A stretch of DNA of 64,000 nucleotides. It comes from Adiantum capillus-veneris (lineage: Eukaryota; Streptophyta; Polypodiopsida; Polypodiales; Pteridaceae). Under the pieces are notes generated by a model, which saw only the letters and a list, made by a program, of their open reading frames with translations, made no database searches and was not told where the DNA came from. Position 1 is the stretch's first letter. Each line of letters opens with the position of its first letter. The position numbers and the translations under genes were made by a program. The stretch covers positions 39,407,281 to 39,471,280 of the forward strand of contig CM043960.1 of assembly GCA_014529385.2 (NCBI GenBank), read 5' to 3'. This document shows, piece after piece, positions 1-11,178 of the stretch.

Positions 1-700
1 GGTCAGATTCGCACATCCTCACACCAGCTGGGGATTGAGACGGGTAGATTCACAGGGATACCACCAGAGTCTAGGATATGTCAACTATGCGGTAGAGAGC
101 CAGAGACAGAGCTACACTACATATGCCACTGCACTGTATTATGAGATACGAGGCCGCTTCCATTGCTTATTCAGGGAGGGTTTTGGACCCCTAGATAGAG
201 TCATAAGGTATCAGGACCAGAGATGCCTTGGCGTATATCTACTTGAGCTACACCGACATAGAGACAGTTTGTTGGGGAGACATGGAGTACGACAGTCGCA
301 AAGACAGATCACAGATTTCTTTGGATTGAGGGAGCCAAGAGACCAACCACCAGCACATGGTTGTACCCGCATTCATACCAGAGGCACCCTCATTGACAGG
401 GCGATTGAGCTCGGGAGATCGAGACGACCACGACCGAGACACAGGAGCACACTACATCGACGGAGACTCCAGCAGAGGATCAGAGGCATTCTAGCACGAC
501 ACCCAGATTGTCATTGAGGGCCTATTCTACATTTTCAGATTTCACATTTCACACGTTTTCAGTTTTCATTTTTACTTTCAGTAATTTTTGTACTTGTACT
601 TCAGACATTGTATTAGATTCACCACTTTGTATCTGATGGTCTCATAGGTCATTTTGGCCTTTTGAAGACGTTAATATATCATTTCATTTCTCTATGTGCC
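1..700 (+). pseudogene. LINE family A, 3' end of ORF2 plus 3' UTR (5' cut by window)
   Basis: This is the end of a non-LTR retrotransposon ORF2. It encodes a zf-RVT-type zinc motif, C-x2-C-x8-H-x4-C, near positions 80-140, followed by the basic C-terminal tail ending at 517. A one-base loss near 140 moves the reading frame between the zinc motif and the tail, so this copy is broken. The same protein tail recurs on the minus strand at 20666-21160, 22045-22491 and 29216-29746. The 3' UTR ends with the hairpin AGGTCATTTTGGCCT (646-660), then GACGTTAATAT and ATTTC pentamers ending about 690. Confidence 0.85.
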
Positions 701-1365
701 ATGGAGTGAGATTTCTGTGTATTAAGTACTCAGGACCACCACAATAGAGAGCACAACATAGTCTTCCTTCTACAGGAACCGTGAGTGATGTGGAACTTTG
801 ACCCATTTTTGACCCAAAATGGGCAAACTTTGGCCATCTTATTATCTTTGTAGGCACTTTTTTACCCTCAATTACCTTTTTTTGGGCATAAAAAGGCCAA
901 ACAAGCTAGGAAAAATCTTTTAATTTGTGGGAATATTTCTTTAATCTCAAATTTCATGCCAAACATCATTTTCCCCCTCGTGTCATTATTACTCGTTTTG
1001 TGGATGCTTTTTTTGTGATCCTGGGTGGTACCTTCGGCCCGTTTGTGATACATGCCACCTTCCACCTTTTCTTTCTGCTTTACTACCAATGCTTATGCCA
1101 TGGTGAGGGCAAGTGAGTGTCCCCATACTTGGTTTAGCTTGATTTTGTTCCTTACGGCCCCCTCTCCGGCTGGGCTTGTTACCGTCAGCAGCCCCGTCAC
1201 TTGGTGGCTGATATTTTGTGTTTCGGGCCGTCATCATGCGGTGGACCATTTCTCTGTTCACAACCTTAACATTCCTTGTCTCAATGGCCACAACATGTGT
1301 TGGCTTGCCCCATCTCTCGGCTGTCACGTTCTCGTGTGTTCCATGTTCATGTTTCTCTTCCATTG
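701..1365. other. no gene recognised
   Basis: This stretch follows the LINE tail. It is pyrimidine-rich, and open frames on both strands show no recognisable domain. It may be LTR or leader sequence of the gag relic that follows, but no LTR boundary could be placed. Confidence 0.4.
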
Positions 1366-1547
1366 CCCTAGTCTAGTGGAGTCTGGACCAGTGTGCAGTA
1401 AGTTAAAGATCTTCGTGCCCAAAGCTTGGGTGGGCTTCTGGTCCAGGTCTAGTCAGGTGGTCTAGTCACTCGCCCTAGTCTAGTGGAGTCTGGACCAGTG
1501 TGCAGTAAGTTAAAGGTCTTCGTGTCCAAAGCCTGGGTGGGCTTCTG
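1366..1547 (+). repeat. 107-bp-period tandem duplication
   Basis: About 75 bases beginning CCCTAGTCTAGTGGAGTC at 1366 recur at 1473 with only a few changes. The duplicate lies just upstream of the gag relic, so it is probably part of that element's untranslated leader. Confidence 0.85.
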
Positions 1548-1551
1548 GTTC

Positions 1552-3549
1552 ATGCATGACACATACAAGGCAGTCAAAAGAGAGACGATGCCCACTACTA
1601 AGTCCTTTGAAGTACTACCACAGGAAGCGTCAACCCTTCATGCCAAGCAGAAGTCCACCGGCCCCATTACCCCTACCTTCCCACACGGCTACCTCCATAT
1701 CTTCAACCAGTTCTACACCTCCCGGGTCACCCTCCTCAGTAAAGTTTTGGCCCAGTGTGTTACAGCAAGCTCTTGAGCAAGAGACTCCTGCGCAGACAGG
1801 CATGGAGGAGCTCACAAGTGTTCTGGCTAAGGTGAATATCAAGTTCCAACTTTCAAAGGTCTCTCCACAGAGGATGCCAACGACCATGCCCACAGATTTG
1901 TTTCCCTCTGCAGGGGTCGTGGCCTCAATCGAGAAGACGCCTACCTAGTACTCTTCCCATCCACCTTGGATGGCTTAGCAGATAAATGGTACAGTCAGTT
2001 TGCACAAAACCGTTTACAACATGGGCTACATTAAGACAACAGTTTTGTGAAGCTTTCAGACAAGGGGACTTCTAAGAGAAGGTTCTGGATGAGTTGGCCA
2101 ATCTGATGCTCCAGCCCAAAAATACTTTTGCAGAGCTAATGACCAAAACAAAGTCTCTAGTCGCCAAGCTTCCTCAGGAACCAGGTGAATGTATGGTCAA
2201 GAAGTGGGTAGAGAAGGCTCTTCCTAGACTTCTCAGCAAAAACTCAAAGAAAGTCTCCGACCTAAAGCCACTCTGGAGGAGTTTGTTGCTGCTACCACTA
2301 GGATAGAGGGGGCAAGGAAGCTGTTTACCGACTCTCCTCAGGTAGAGACTGCCTCTGTACTTTTGGAAAGTCCATCTGACCCCTTGACTTCTTTACACAG
2401 GGAACTAGAATCCCTAAAGTTACAGCGAGCTCTTCAAGAGGAGAGGTCCTTCTTTCTTAGACAAGAGAAGCCTCCACATCACAAGGCAATCAAGCGCGAG
2501 CTAGAAGAGCTCAGGTCTCAACAGGAGACTAAGGCTATGATTTGGTGTAGCTCATGCCGCTCTCCAGGGCACCCTCCACATGAATTCCCCCTTCGGGTTT
2601 ATTGCCAGTTCTGTGAAAAGTCTGGAGATGAGGAAAAATTGCTACTACCTCAAGGGATTGCAACAAATACAGCAAAGTCTTGGTCCTACTCTCATAAGGG
2701 TTAGCACCTGCATCCAACATGGTTTCCCCCTATGGCCATTCAAACTACATGCCACCTTTGTTGAATACCCCTCTTTGCAAGGTATGCCAAGCACTTTTTA
2801 GTCTCAAAAGTTTTTTTCATGCCAATGCTCCCTGAGCCCCTCAGAGCTTCTATACTGCATCCTCCACCTCCATGCACCAGGAGCAAGGACCACCTCCCCC
2901 TTCGACTCGCCCATTGAATCGGCCCATTTTGTGCTTCAGATGCGGGGAATATGGACATTATCAAAGCAAATGCCCCCTGTCAGAAGAGTCCCCTCTGTGC
3001 CGTCATTGCCATGAAGTGAAGCATTACTACAGCAAGGATTGTCCCAACCTTCGTGCATCCACGTCTTCGAGCCCAAGTCAAAGCCAAAATGAGTTTACAT
3101 TTCCCAAGATCAATCCGATAGCAGTTAGCACCATCCCGCAGCGACTACCTTCTACCCATGTGGTTGCCTCTCAAGACAAGGTGCAGTTGGTAGAGGAGCC
3201 AGCGGGTGTCCTTACTCTGGCCCAGAGGGCTGCTCTTGTTCTTAGCATTCCAACAAGTTCACCTCCCCCACACATTCTCCCACCAGTGGATACTCCACTT
3301 TCAGTTGTTGACAAGCCATCCCCTAGTGCCTTGCAAGGATCCAAATCTCTGCTCTCTGATATTGATGAAGCTTTCTTGGAAGAAGTTGTTGATCTACAGC
3401 AGATCCACTGGTAGAAAAAGAAAAGCTACAGCAAAGACAATCTGGAAGAACACCTTCCAACAAGTGTCTTGCATCAGGCTCGCTCCCGTCTTCGTCGCTC
3501 TGTCTTAAAGGAGATAAGCCATAAAGAACCCCACATTACACATGGGTTC
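1552..3549 (+). pseudogene. LTR-retrotransposon gag relic with zinc knuckles
   Basis: A retrotrans_gag-type domain spans about 1936-2300 (motif LADKWYSQFAQNRL, then a Leu-rich segment) and is interrupted by stops and frame changes. Next come a Glu/Arg-rich helical stretch (about 2395-2540), a Cys-rich segment near 2545-2620, and a knuckle CFRCGEYGHYQSKC (C-x2-C-x4-H-x4-C) near 2935. A second, looser Cys/His cluster lies near 2998. The knuckles would bind genomic RNA in the particle. A Ty3/gypsy-type gag is likeliest. No protease or RT follows directly. The coding run is interrupted at 3549 by a solo LTR. Confidence 0.75.
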
Positions 3550-4084
3550 TGTCACGGGACGGGCACCACGTGCCAACGGAAAAGAACAGACTAAACAACT
3601 TTAAGTACTTCGACGAATAACAATTGAATTTAAAGGGATGTACGACACACCTTTACGTAGAAGCATGCCAGAGAATGAGCCCATGGCACATATTTAAAGG
3701 CCCTTGGCCTATGAAAAGCAATTACATGAAAAGCTTCAAACTCAAGAGCATCTAGCCCAAAAGCAACCAGCGCGTTTTGTGGAAATCCGTACAGTTGCCA
3801 CGTCAGCATTGTCAGCGCGTTTTAGGGGAATCCGTACAGCCGGGACTTTTGTACAATTCTACCACATCATCAGTTTCTATGCAAGGTGTGTCTAGCTTTA
3901 TTTAGGTCACTTGGGCCCCCATCGGACGGGGTCCCAGAAGTTGGTAAAAACTACTTCTCTTGCTTCTTCTTCTTCTTCTTCTTCTTCTTCTTCTGGTGCT
4001 TCTTCTTAGGGTTTAGGCCCCTTGACTAGGATCTTCAGGTTGGCTCCGTTCTTCAGTGGCTTGACACGTCAGCAGTTTGTGACA
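3550..4084. mobile_element. solo LTR (copy 1 of TGTCAC family)
   Basis: The 535-bp unit begins TGTCACGGGACG and ends GCAGTTTGTGACA, so its ends are the inverted pair TGTCAC/GTGACA. GGTTC lies directly outside both ends (3545-3549 and 4085-4089), a perfect 5-bp target duplication, which marks a solo LTR inside the gag element. It holds a TATA-like TATTTAAAGG (about 3690) and a (TTC)n tract at about 3961-3994. A related copy is at 10021-16726. Alignment to the inverted relative at 9055, which follows a purine tract, suggests minus orientation, but this is uncertain. Confidence 0.8.
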
Positions 4085-5605
4085 GGTTCTCGCGGAGAAT
4101 CTGACAAAGATAACACCTCTCAAGGGGGAGGCGAAGAAAAGTTGAAATTCGGCGCCGAAATTGAAGAAAAGAATGAAGATTTGGGCAAAGTTTCAGTGTA
4201 CAAGTTTGCCATAGTGGAGTACAAGCGTCAACTACAAGTTGACATGTGTGTGCAAAGACTGATCAAGTACTCCAGAGACCCAAGATTTGTGGAACACCTG
4301 AAAAATTACCCGATTGATGAGATTCGCTCGAGATGGCGTGAGGCCATTGATTCTCCTCTCAGGTCGGGAGGAAAGCTGAAAGGACAGACGAGTGCAGAAA
4401 AGTGGGAGCTGTACTCGTAGAAAGAGCTGGACAGAGCACTTGACCAGAAGATGCACCTGATAATGAAAGGCTTGAGAGGCTTGAAGGACTCTCGGAAGAA
4501 GAGGAAATCGGAGATTTCCTTGGTTATTTGGGCCGGAAGTCGAGTTTCGAGGTGGCAAGCAGAATCAATCCACATTGGCAGAGACAGTCTACTACAAATC
4601 GCCACTCTATAGCTCTTAAAGTGGATTTACTCTCAGGAAACAGACCTACATACAGATGTATGAAAGAGGTCAGGACTCAACTAAAAGAAGTTTTGCTTCA
4701 GATGAAAATTGCCAGAGGTCTGCTAGATCATAGGGTGCAGGCCATTATTGAAGATCAATCTTTCAGCAGTAAAGGACCCCGAACCCAAATGACAATAGGA
4801 CAACAGGCAACTGCTCTCCAAAAGCTTTTTTCGCTTGTTCGAATTACTAGGAAGATGATGCAGCAACAGAACCAAGTTGTGCTCAAATTTTTGAAGTTTG
4901 TACCTGATTCTCTAGTACTCCTGTATGCATTACCTGCTAAAGAGGCTGAACTGCCGAGATTTTTTCCAGCCTTGCATCCTCATCATCCAAAACCAGTAGA
5001 TCGGCTGACTTATTTCATCATCACTAAGGAACTTCAGGACTGGTATGAGGAGCGAGCCTCTATGGAATTGAAAGCTTGGCAATCACTGGTCAATGATGCC
5101 CTCAAAAAGGACACTATCATGGACCTACTAATGGAAATGAAAAGGTTCAACTTTTGTATGGGACAGTCCAGCTCTCACGATTAACGAAGATCACATATCA
5201 GTTGCTGCAACTGACTGTGAAGTCCTTCAAGATTCTTGAAAAGGATATCACTGCCAAACCCGGGTTGTGACCACAATACATAGAAATGGTGGAGGTTCTC
5301 TTCAAGGCCAGATTGAAGACAAATCAGCCACTTTCGCAGGGATCGATTCAGACAACCTTGCATTGTCATAAACTAGCCAGAACCCGTCTCACTAAAAGCA
5401 AACATAGTCTCTATGATCCCGACACCAAAACTTGGCAACGCCCTCACGCCTTATGAATTTGAGATCACCACAAAAAGGCGGGATTAGCTTGAGAAAGAGG
5501 TTTTACAGACTTATCCAGAAGGAAAATGCTGACACTGGGACTTCTGAGGCACTGACAAAGAAGAAGGGCAAGAGGAAGCGAGTTCAGTGGAAGGATACTA
5601 GGTAG
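4085..5605 (+). pseudogene. unrecognised retroelement-associated ORF, decayed
   Basis: Reading resumes after the solo LTR. An acidic and basic charged stretch runs to a stop at 4420. An uninterrupted frame of 218 codons follows at 4528-5184, with Leu/Gln-rich helical character and no motif I recognise. A Lys/Arg-rich tail near 5560-5605 ends the coding-like sequence. It follows a gag gene and precedes an LTR-like segment, so it is probably an accessory or extended gag region. It lacks protease, RT and integrase motifs. Function unknown. Confidence 0.4.
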
Positions 5606-6250
5606 TTCCATCTTAGAATCAGACATTGGATTTTCCCAGTCAGGCGTTAGAATCTCCTTGACTGGACACCCTTAGAATTACAACTATATGGGTGTCAAGC
5701 ACTCAACAAGCATGAAGTATGGCATAAAGCTAGCAATACCGAAAGAATACTATCATGCGGAACATCGGCTAGCTCAAAAAACCAGATGGGTTCTCTCAGC
5801 AACAAATCAGAATTAGGCGGTGGATTTTTTTTTCCAGAATGAAATTTTGGAGTTATACAAAAATTCAAGAAAGAAGGGATGGATGTAGAAGGCGAGGACA
5901 GTCCCAGTAGGTAGGAACTACTCTTTAGAAGGCCAACCAGTCGAAAGCGAGAACATCTACACTGGCAGTAATTACCGCACGTTATTGTAGTAACTCTGAG
6001 AGCTATAAATAGGACCTGCTACACTATAACCGGGCTTTTTGGCTTACGAACTCTTAGCTTCTAGATTCACCTCTGTAATCAAGCCTGTTGTACTCTATAT
6101 TGTTTATCCTTGATAGTATTAATCTGAATCTACAAATATTATTTCCCATCTTCCAGTTGTGTCTTTCATTTCAGTACATCATTTCAGTTCAGTTCTCTAT
6201 TTCAATCCAGTACTATGTTTCAGTCCTTACTAACTGAACTGCCTAGATAA
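5606..6250 (+). promoter_or_regulatory. LTR-like segment with TATA box
   Basis: The coding-like sequence stops and an AT-rich non-coding stretch begins. It has a good core promoter, CTATAAATAGG at 6003-6013, and TTTCAGT-rich repeats downstream (6160-6235). This is what the 3' LTR of the preceding element would look like, but no matching 5' LTR or target duplication was found, so the boundaries are approximate. Confidence 0.35.
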
Positions 6251-6724
6251 TCAGTAGCTCTGAACTCTAACACTGGAATAGTTTTTTGAAGAGACCAGCT
6301 CCCATTCCATAGCTCTTTGGAAAGAGTCACATCTCTTGAAAAATCCTTTAGCATTTGCAAACAGAGTTGGCCACCATATACCAGCTAATAAAATTGTTCT
6401 AGCCATAGTCTCATGAGAGAAACAAGCCCTCATAAAGAAGACAAACTTATTTTCCAATAGGTAATGCTTGAACTTTTTGACAGCATAGACCATTCCAAGA
6501 CATTTCATGTTGTTTCCTTTTTTTGGGATGGGGTATCTATTGGTGATTTCATCTTTGATACAATCTTTTGCGTCAACCATCATCAAAAATTGCACTTTGC
6601 TCTTTATTTTTAGCATGTGTTGCTTTCTTTTTTGTTTTCCCTCTTGTTTTTTCTTGTATCTTTGTTGTTGTCTTTGATGTTGATTGCAAGATTCAAAGAA
6701 CTTTTTCTCTTCTCTTTGCAACAA
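6251..6724 (-). pseudogene. Ty3/gypsy pol fragment: RNase H joined to integrase zinc domain
   Basis: This is an open minus-strand frame of 157 codons. A Lys/Gln-rich start is followed by the RNase H motif MVYAVKKFKHYLL and then directly by an integrase N-terminal signature (ILLAGIWWPTLF, then CDSFQ). In intact gypsy pol, most of RNase H and a connector separate these motifs, so an internal deletion has fused them in frame. The strand is opposite to both neighbouring gag relics, so it is a separate insertion or an inverted piece. Confidence 0.7.
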
Positions 6725-6821
6725 TAGTTTTTCTCTTATGTGCTCTTACGTATGAACAAGACCAACAGCAATGTCTTGACTTGCAATATGGTTATTGTTT
6801 AAAACTAAAACACATCAATGT

Positions 6822-7208
6822 CTACCAACCATGAAATTTGTGGAGAAATGGTTGAGAACTTACTAGATCCGTGAAGTCATCAAGTACATCGTATGTGCAT
6901 GACACCATCCGAATAAAAATGGTGCGAAGATAGAGAAAATCGCACAAGCGGGTCTCCTTAGTGATGAGTGCCAAGTGGTCTTCTCGGCATGCCATGACGA
7001 TTGCACCATCCGATAGTAAAAACTCTATAGCTAGGGTAAACACACTTGCAACAAGCTCTATAGAGAATACATTCCATCGAGGTATGCCACCAATGCCAGC
7101 ATCAAGTTTGCAATGTGTGGGAAGGTCTGCCCACAACACCCCTCCAAGCCATTGATTAGGATCCATTTTTCCGGAGTGGGAGAGAGATCGAATCAAACAT
7201 TGGATCAC
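6822..7208 (-). CDS. hypothetical 128-residue ORF
   Basis: An uninterrupted minus-strand frame starts at an ATG at 7208. It contains WADLPTHCKLD, then a hydrophobic stretch and a segment around GAIVMACREDHLALI. The last two loosely resemble a SAM-methyltransferase motif IV (D-x-P-x) and the following strand, but this is pattern reading only and the family is not established. It sits between a gypsy pol fragment on the same strand and a gag relic on the other. It could be a captured fragment or chance coding. Confidence 0.3.
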   Translation of the reverse strand: MIQCLIRSLSHSGKMDPNQWLGGVLWADLPTHCKLDAGIGGIPRWNVFSIELVASVFTLAIEFLLSDGAIVMACREDHLALITKETRLCDFLYLRTIFIRMVSCTYDVLDDFTDLVSSQPFLHKFHGW

Positions 7209-7299
7209 TTGAAGGCTCTTGCATTACACAAAACCATGCGAAAGAAGACCGATTGAGTGCTTCTCAATATCAAAACTAAAAATAGATCCCTAAGAAGCG

Positions 7300-8250
7300 T
7301 GTTATTTCGAGGATGACTCAAATTTTTCTTCGCCTTCAGAGAGTTCCGACAGTTTGTTGTCCTCTAGTTCCAGAGAGGATGAGAAAAGGGGGAAGAAGCA
7401 GAGAAAAAGCAAGAAAAGCATATTTTTTCTAAAAAGTCTAGAAAGCATGGAAGACCATCTAGCAGTTTGGAGGAGGAGAGCTCGTCCTCTTCTGACAATG
7501 AGCAAATCAGCAAGAAGACCAAGGAGTTCAAGGAAGGGGATCAAGCGGTCAGGTTTGAAACGTTTTCAGGCTACTAGGACACCCATCGAACCCTTGAGTT
7601 TGTACAACAGGTTGGTTTACGGAACACTCCAAGGTGTGAAGGTGGTCTAATCAATTGTTACATAGAGCAGCACTAGTGACGTGGTTAAAATTCAAGAAAA
7701 TATTCACTTCAACTTGATATCAGACGAATATAAAAGAGATGTCATCACGGCTTGGCATCACTTGAGAATGACTAAGAAAGAGACATTGGATGACTACTGC
7801 GAGAGGTTTTGGGATAGTTATTTGCCAGTATCTTGTTTCAGAAGATTACTTTGAGAGACCAGATTGAGCGGTTTTGCTGTGGTTTGCCAAAAGAGATCGA
7901 GAGTATTGTCTGCAACAAAAATCTAACTCTATTCAGAGACTTATGAGACATGCTAAGCAAGGATTTGGAATGCATGCCAGCTCACTGACTTATCCAACAG
8001 ACAGGATAGTATCCACCTCACCATGGCAAGAGTCTTCCACTGAAGAGAATGCATCAGGGGAACCGGATGACAATTCATCACAGGATTCTGGATCAGTAAG
8101 AAAATCAAATGGTAGCACATCCAAGGGTTCCGACGAACTAAGGGAACCAGATACAAGTTCATCCAGAGAAGAAAGGGGATCAGATGCTAGTGCGTCTCGG
8201 GTTCCGATAATTGAGACTGATATGCCAATGGACATGGGAGGCTAGTGAGG
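7300..8250 (+). pseudogene. second LTR-retrotransposon gag relic
   Basis: A Ser/Glu-rich then Lys-rich low-complexity stretch (7300-7450) precedes a retrotrans_gag-like core at about 7735-7960, with motif LRMTKKETLDDYCERFW followed by a run around IERFCCGLPKEIESI. Frameshifts and a stop near 7853 break it. A Ser/Asp/Glu-rich tail runs to 8245. No zinc knuckle is visible. It probably belonged with the LTR that begins at 9055. Confidence 0.6.
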
Positions 8251-8730
8251 CTACCCACAGTCTCAAGGCACAAGGAAAGAAAAGTGAAAGGTAAAGTGAT
8301 GCGGCGGTTCTTAGTTTAAGAACTATCCGGCATTGGATGCGAAGTGGATGGAGGAGGACCTAGCAGGTACTCCTCAATTTTTGAAACTTTACCTTGAGGC
8401 TTTTGGTCTAGCTTCGACTTTTCCAAGAGTTCTCGATGAAGAGTAGTTTGAATCTGGTGCAGCCGGGATTGCACAAGAGGGGAGTTACTCCGCTCCTTTG
8501 TCACAGATTACTTAGATGGAATAAAGTCACTAATTTCCTTTGTCATATCAGGGATATTGATGGACTAACAGTATTCTGATGAATGACTTTATAAAAGTAC
8601 TTCGAAATAGGAATTCTTGAAATTAATATGTTTTATGTGCTCTCTCATGTGAGTAGTGTTTGAGTGCATGTTTGAAAGACAAAATGATTGCAGCATTTTT
8701 GTCTTGTTCTCTTGAGAGATGAGGTGGACA

Positions 8731-8850
8731 TGATAGTAACAAGATTTAGTCAATCAAGACGTCCGTGAGAGATCAGTGAGATCTGGATGTGATAGTAACA
8801 AGATTTAGTCAATCAAGACGTCCGTGAGAGATCAGTGAGATCAGTGAGAT
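8731..8850 (+). repeat. 59-bp tandem duplication
   Basis: A 59-base unit starting TGATAGTAACAAGATTTAGT at 8731 is repeated at 8790. A further GATCAGTGA step repeat follows. It lies in non-coding sequence between the gag relic and the LTR. Confidence 0.9.
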
Positions 8851-9054
8851 CATAATTCTCATCCAAGATCTCGACAGGGTTTGTGATGTGAATGTGATTT
8901 GAATGTTCATTGACTACCGTCTTTGTGCAAGTGCTGGATATATATTGTCTAGTGTGTCGGTACTAAGAGTTTGTGTCTACTAAATTGGTTTCTCGCTTAT
9001 GTTGGTTTTGCAGGCGTAATCGAGGGCGATTACAATTCTTTCAAGAGGGAAGTA

Positions 9055-9563
9055 TGTCACGAAGTGATGACGTAGCATGGCCGACTGGACAAACCCTAGT
9101 GAAACTAAAAGATTCAATATTATAAGTTGTTCCAACTTATAGGGTCCTATCTGATGGGGCCAAGGGGACACTAGAAGTTAAAAGAATGCATTGAACTGGT
9201 GATGTGGCAGCGTTGTACGAACCTCTATGATTTGCGGCAGACTGCTGACGTGGCACGGCCTATGGATCTCCAAGATTTTCGACACGTTTTGCAGTAGCTT
9301 GAATCATCGCTTGCTTTTGGGAGCAGATGCTTTTGGGGTTCAATACTTTTGAATTGATGCTTTTGGGGCTTTGCTTTTGGGCATCCCTTGTACTGTTTAT
9401 AAGAGCTCTTGGGGCCTCACTCTGCAGAGCATGTGGACGTGGAGTTTGAGAGTAGAGGACCATCGGGAGTTGTACTTTGCAGTGATCAATAATAAAAAAA
9501 TACTGAAAGGGGCGCCAGTCTTTGGGGCCAGTGCTTCCGGGCATGGAATCCGTCGTGCCGTGT

Positions 9564-9605
<42 letters not shown>

Positions 9606-9679
9606 AAAGTTTAGTGATTTTAAGTTTTTGTTCGTGTGTTGCTATTGATTTCTTGCTTGGAGTGTCCAAGCCTGTAACA
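9055..9679 (+). mobile_element. probable 3' LTR related to the TGTCAC solo LTRs, inverted
   Basis: A purine tract AAGAGGGAAG (9043-9052) lies just before TGTCACGAAG, as a polypurine tract lies before a 3' LTR. The unit has TTTATAAG at about 9396 as a core promoter and may end at GTAACA (9679). Parts of it match the reverse complement of the two solo LTRs: GATGTGGCAG, GCTGACGTGGCA, and an AAAGGGGCGCCA block that matches the complement of 10150-10200. It is therefore a relative in opposite orientation. Its right end is uncertain. Confidence 0.5.
9570..9601. repeat. (CT)n microsatellite
   Basis: A run of about 16 CT units inside the LTR-like unit. Confidence 0.95.
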
Positions 9680-10549
9680 ACTTGTCAGACGACTACAGTA
9701 CTTTCCTTACATGGACGTGTGTGGTTGCTTGACCCAAACCCAATAGAGACGACTAACGATTACAAGCTCGATCGTTAGCTCAATTGAAGTGGAACTCTCA
9801 CGAGTGGTCCCTTTGCCTCTCCCGCCCACCCTACGCCATCCTTTTTTCAATACACAGCCCGACTTGTAAGGCATAGGCCACTCCAACAGCACTAAAAGCA
9901 TTGGCACCCACAAGGGATTATGGATGACTACTTGACAAATTTCTAGACTGAGCTCTTGGACATGCTTATCGACCAGCGGATTACTTTTTTTCAGTGGCTG
10001 GTCACATACAGAGGGAGTGTTGTCACGAGAGACGGGCACCACGTGTCAACGGGAAAGAACAAACTGAACAACTTTAAGCACTTCAAATAACAACTGAATT
10101 GAAAGAGATAGACACACTAGATGGGGAGTGGTGGAATTCCACCCTGAGAGAGAGCACTGGCCCCAAACCTTGGCGCCCCTTCGGTATTTCTTTATATTGC
10201 TCGAACGTAGTACAATGCCAGTACTCGCACTCTGCACCTTCACATTGAAGTGTGCTCAGAGACTAAGCCCTCTGCACATATTTAAAGGCCCTTGGCCTCA
10301 AAAGGAGTTACATGAAAAGCACTAAACTCAAAAGCGTTTGGTCCAAAAGCATCTTACCTAAAAGCTGCCACCGCAAACTGTGGAAATCTGTACAATCTGC
10401 CACGTCAGCAGTCAGCATAAAACGTGGAAATCCATATTGTCTTCCACATCAGCATGTCAGCACGTTTTGCGGAATTCTGTACAGGCTGCCACGTCAGCGT
10501 AAATTTCAAGATTCCGTACTTTTGCTGCCACGTGATAAGCTTCTATGAG

Positions 10550-10550
<1 letters not shown>

Positions 10551-10583
<33 letters not shown>
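10551..10583. repeat. (TG)n microsatellite, outer left
   Basis: A run of about 16 TG units at the point where the LTR sequence is interrupted. About 85 bases of unassigned sequence separate it from the next TG run. Confidence 0.95.
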
Positions 10584-10585
<2 letters not shown>

Positions 10586-10664
10586 ATATTACTTCAAGAT
10601 TTTCCATCAGAGAATGAAACTATGCATGTGTCTGTGTGCGTCCGCCCACGCGTGAGAAGAGTGC

Positions 10665-10667
<3 letters not shown>

Positions 10668-10699
<32 letters not shown>
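10668..10699. repeat. (GT)n microsatellite at the LINE D 5' boundary
   Basis: A run of about 16 GT units immediately before the start of LINE-specific sequence. Confidence 0.95.
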
Positions 10700-10701
<2 letters not shown>

Positions 10702-11178
10702 CGTCGAACTGCAGTCCTGCTCGCGAACCCTAAGCCTACGCAGAAAGCAGCCTTCCACCTCGCGAGTCACAACTTGCTCTCTAGTTCTCTGCAGCGTTGC
10801 ACAGTAAGCAGCATCTGCACGCCCTCAGCTTTGGGAGACCTGCACGAATTGCCTGCCTCGAGCCTCTGTGCAGTCTTCTTGCAGTGATAAGCCCTCAGCG
10901 CAGCAATCCATCTCTGCGCAGTCAGCCTCTGTCCTCTTCACAGTTTGCGTTCTAGTTGTAATTCGTCTGTACAGACAGTATGTGGAGACAGCTTGGTGTT
11001 CAACTGCGTGTGCAGATTTGGCCTCTCGCCCACCTGTATCTGCTCGCTGCTGTCAGATTTTATGTACGAGTTCTGTGAGAGATGTACATATCTCTGAGGT
11101 CTCTGTAAATAGATAAAGTGTCAAAATACCCAAAAAAAAGTTCTTTGCTCTAGCTTTCGGTCGTGGTTCGGTTGATGT

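Noticed and set aside
868-1465. Overlapping ORFs on both strands (868-1089, 989-1363, 1052-1465)
   Set aside because: They lack domain signal, overlap each other and contain part of the tandem duplication, so they are probably chance frames in non-coding sequence.
7953-8235. Minus-strand ORFs opposite the Ser/Asp-rich gag tail
   Set aside because: They mirror a low-complexity sense frame. The plus-strand reading continues the gag relic.
10424-10887. ORFs with Cys-Val repeats
   Set aside because: They are artefacts of (TG)n tracts inside the split LTR and the LINE 5' UTR.
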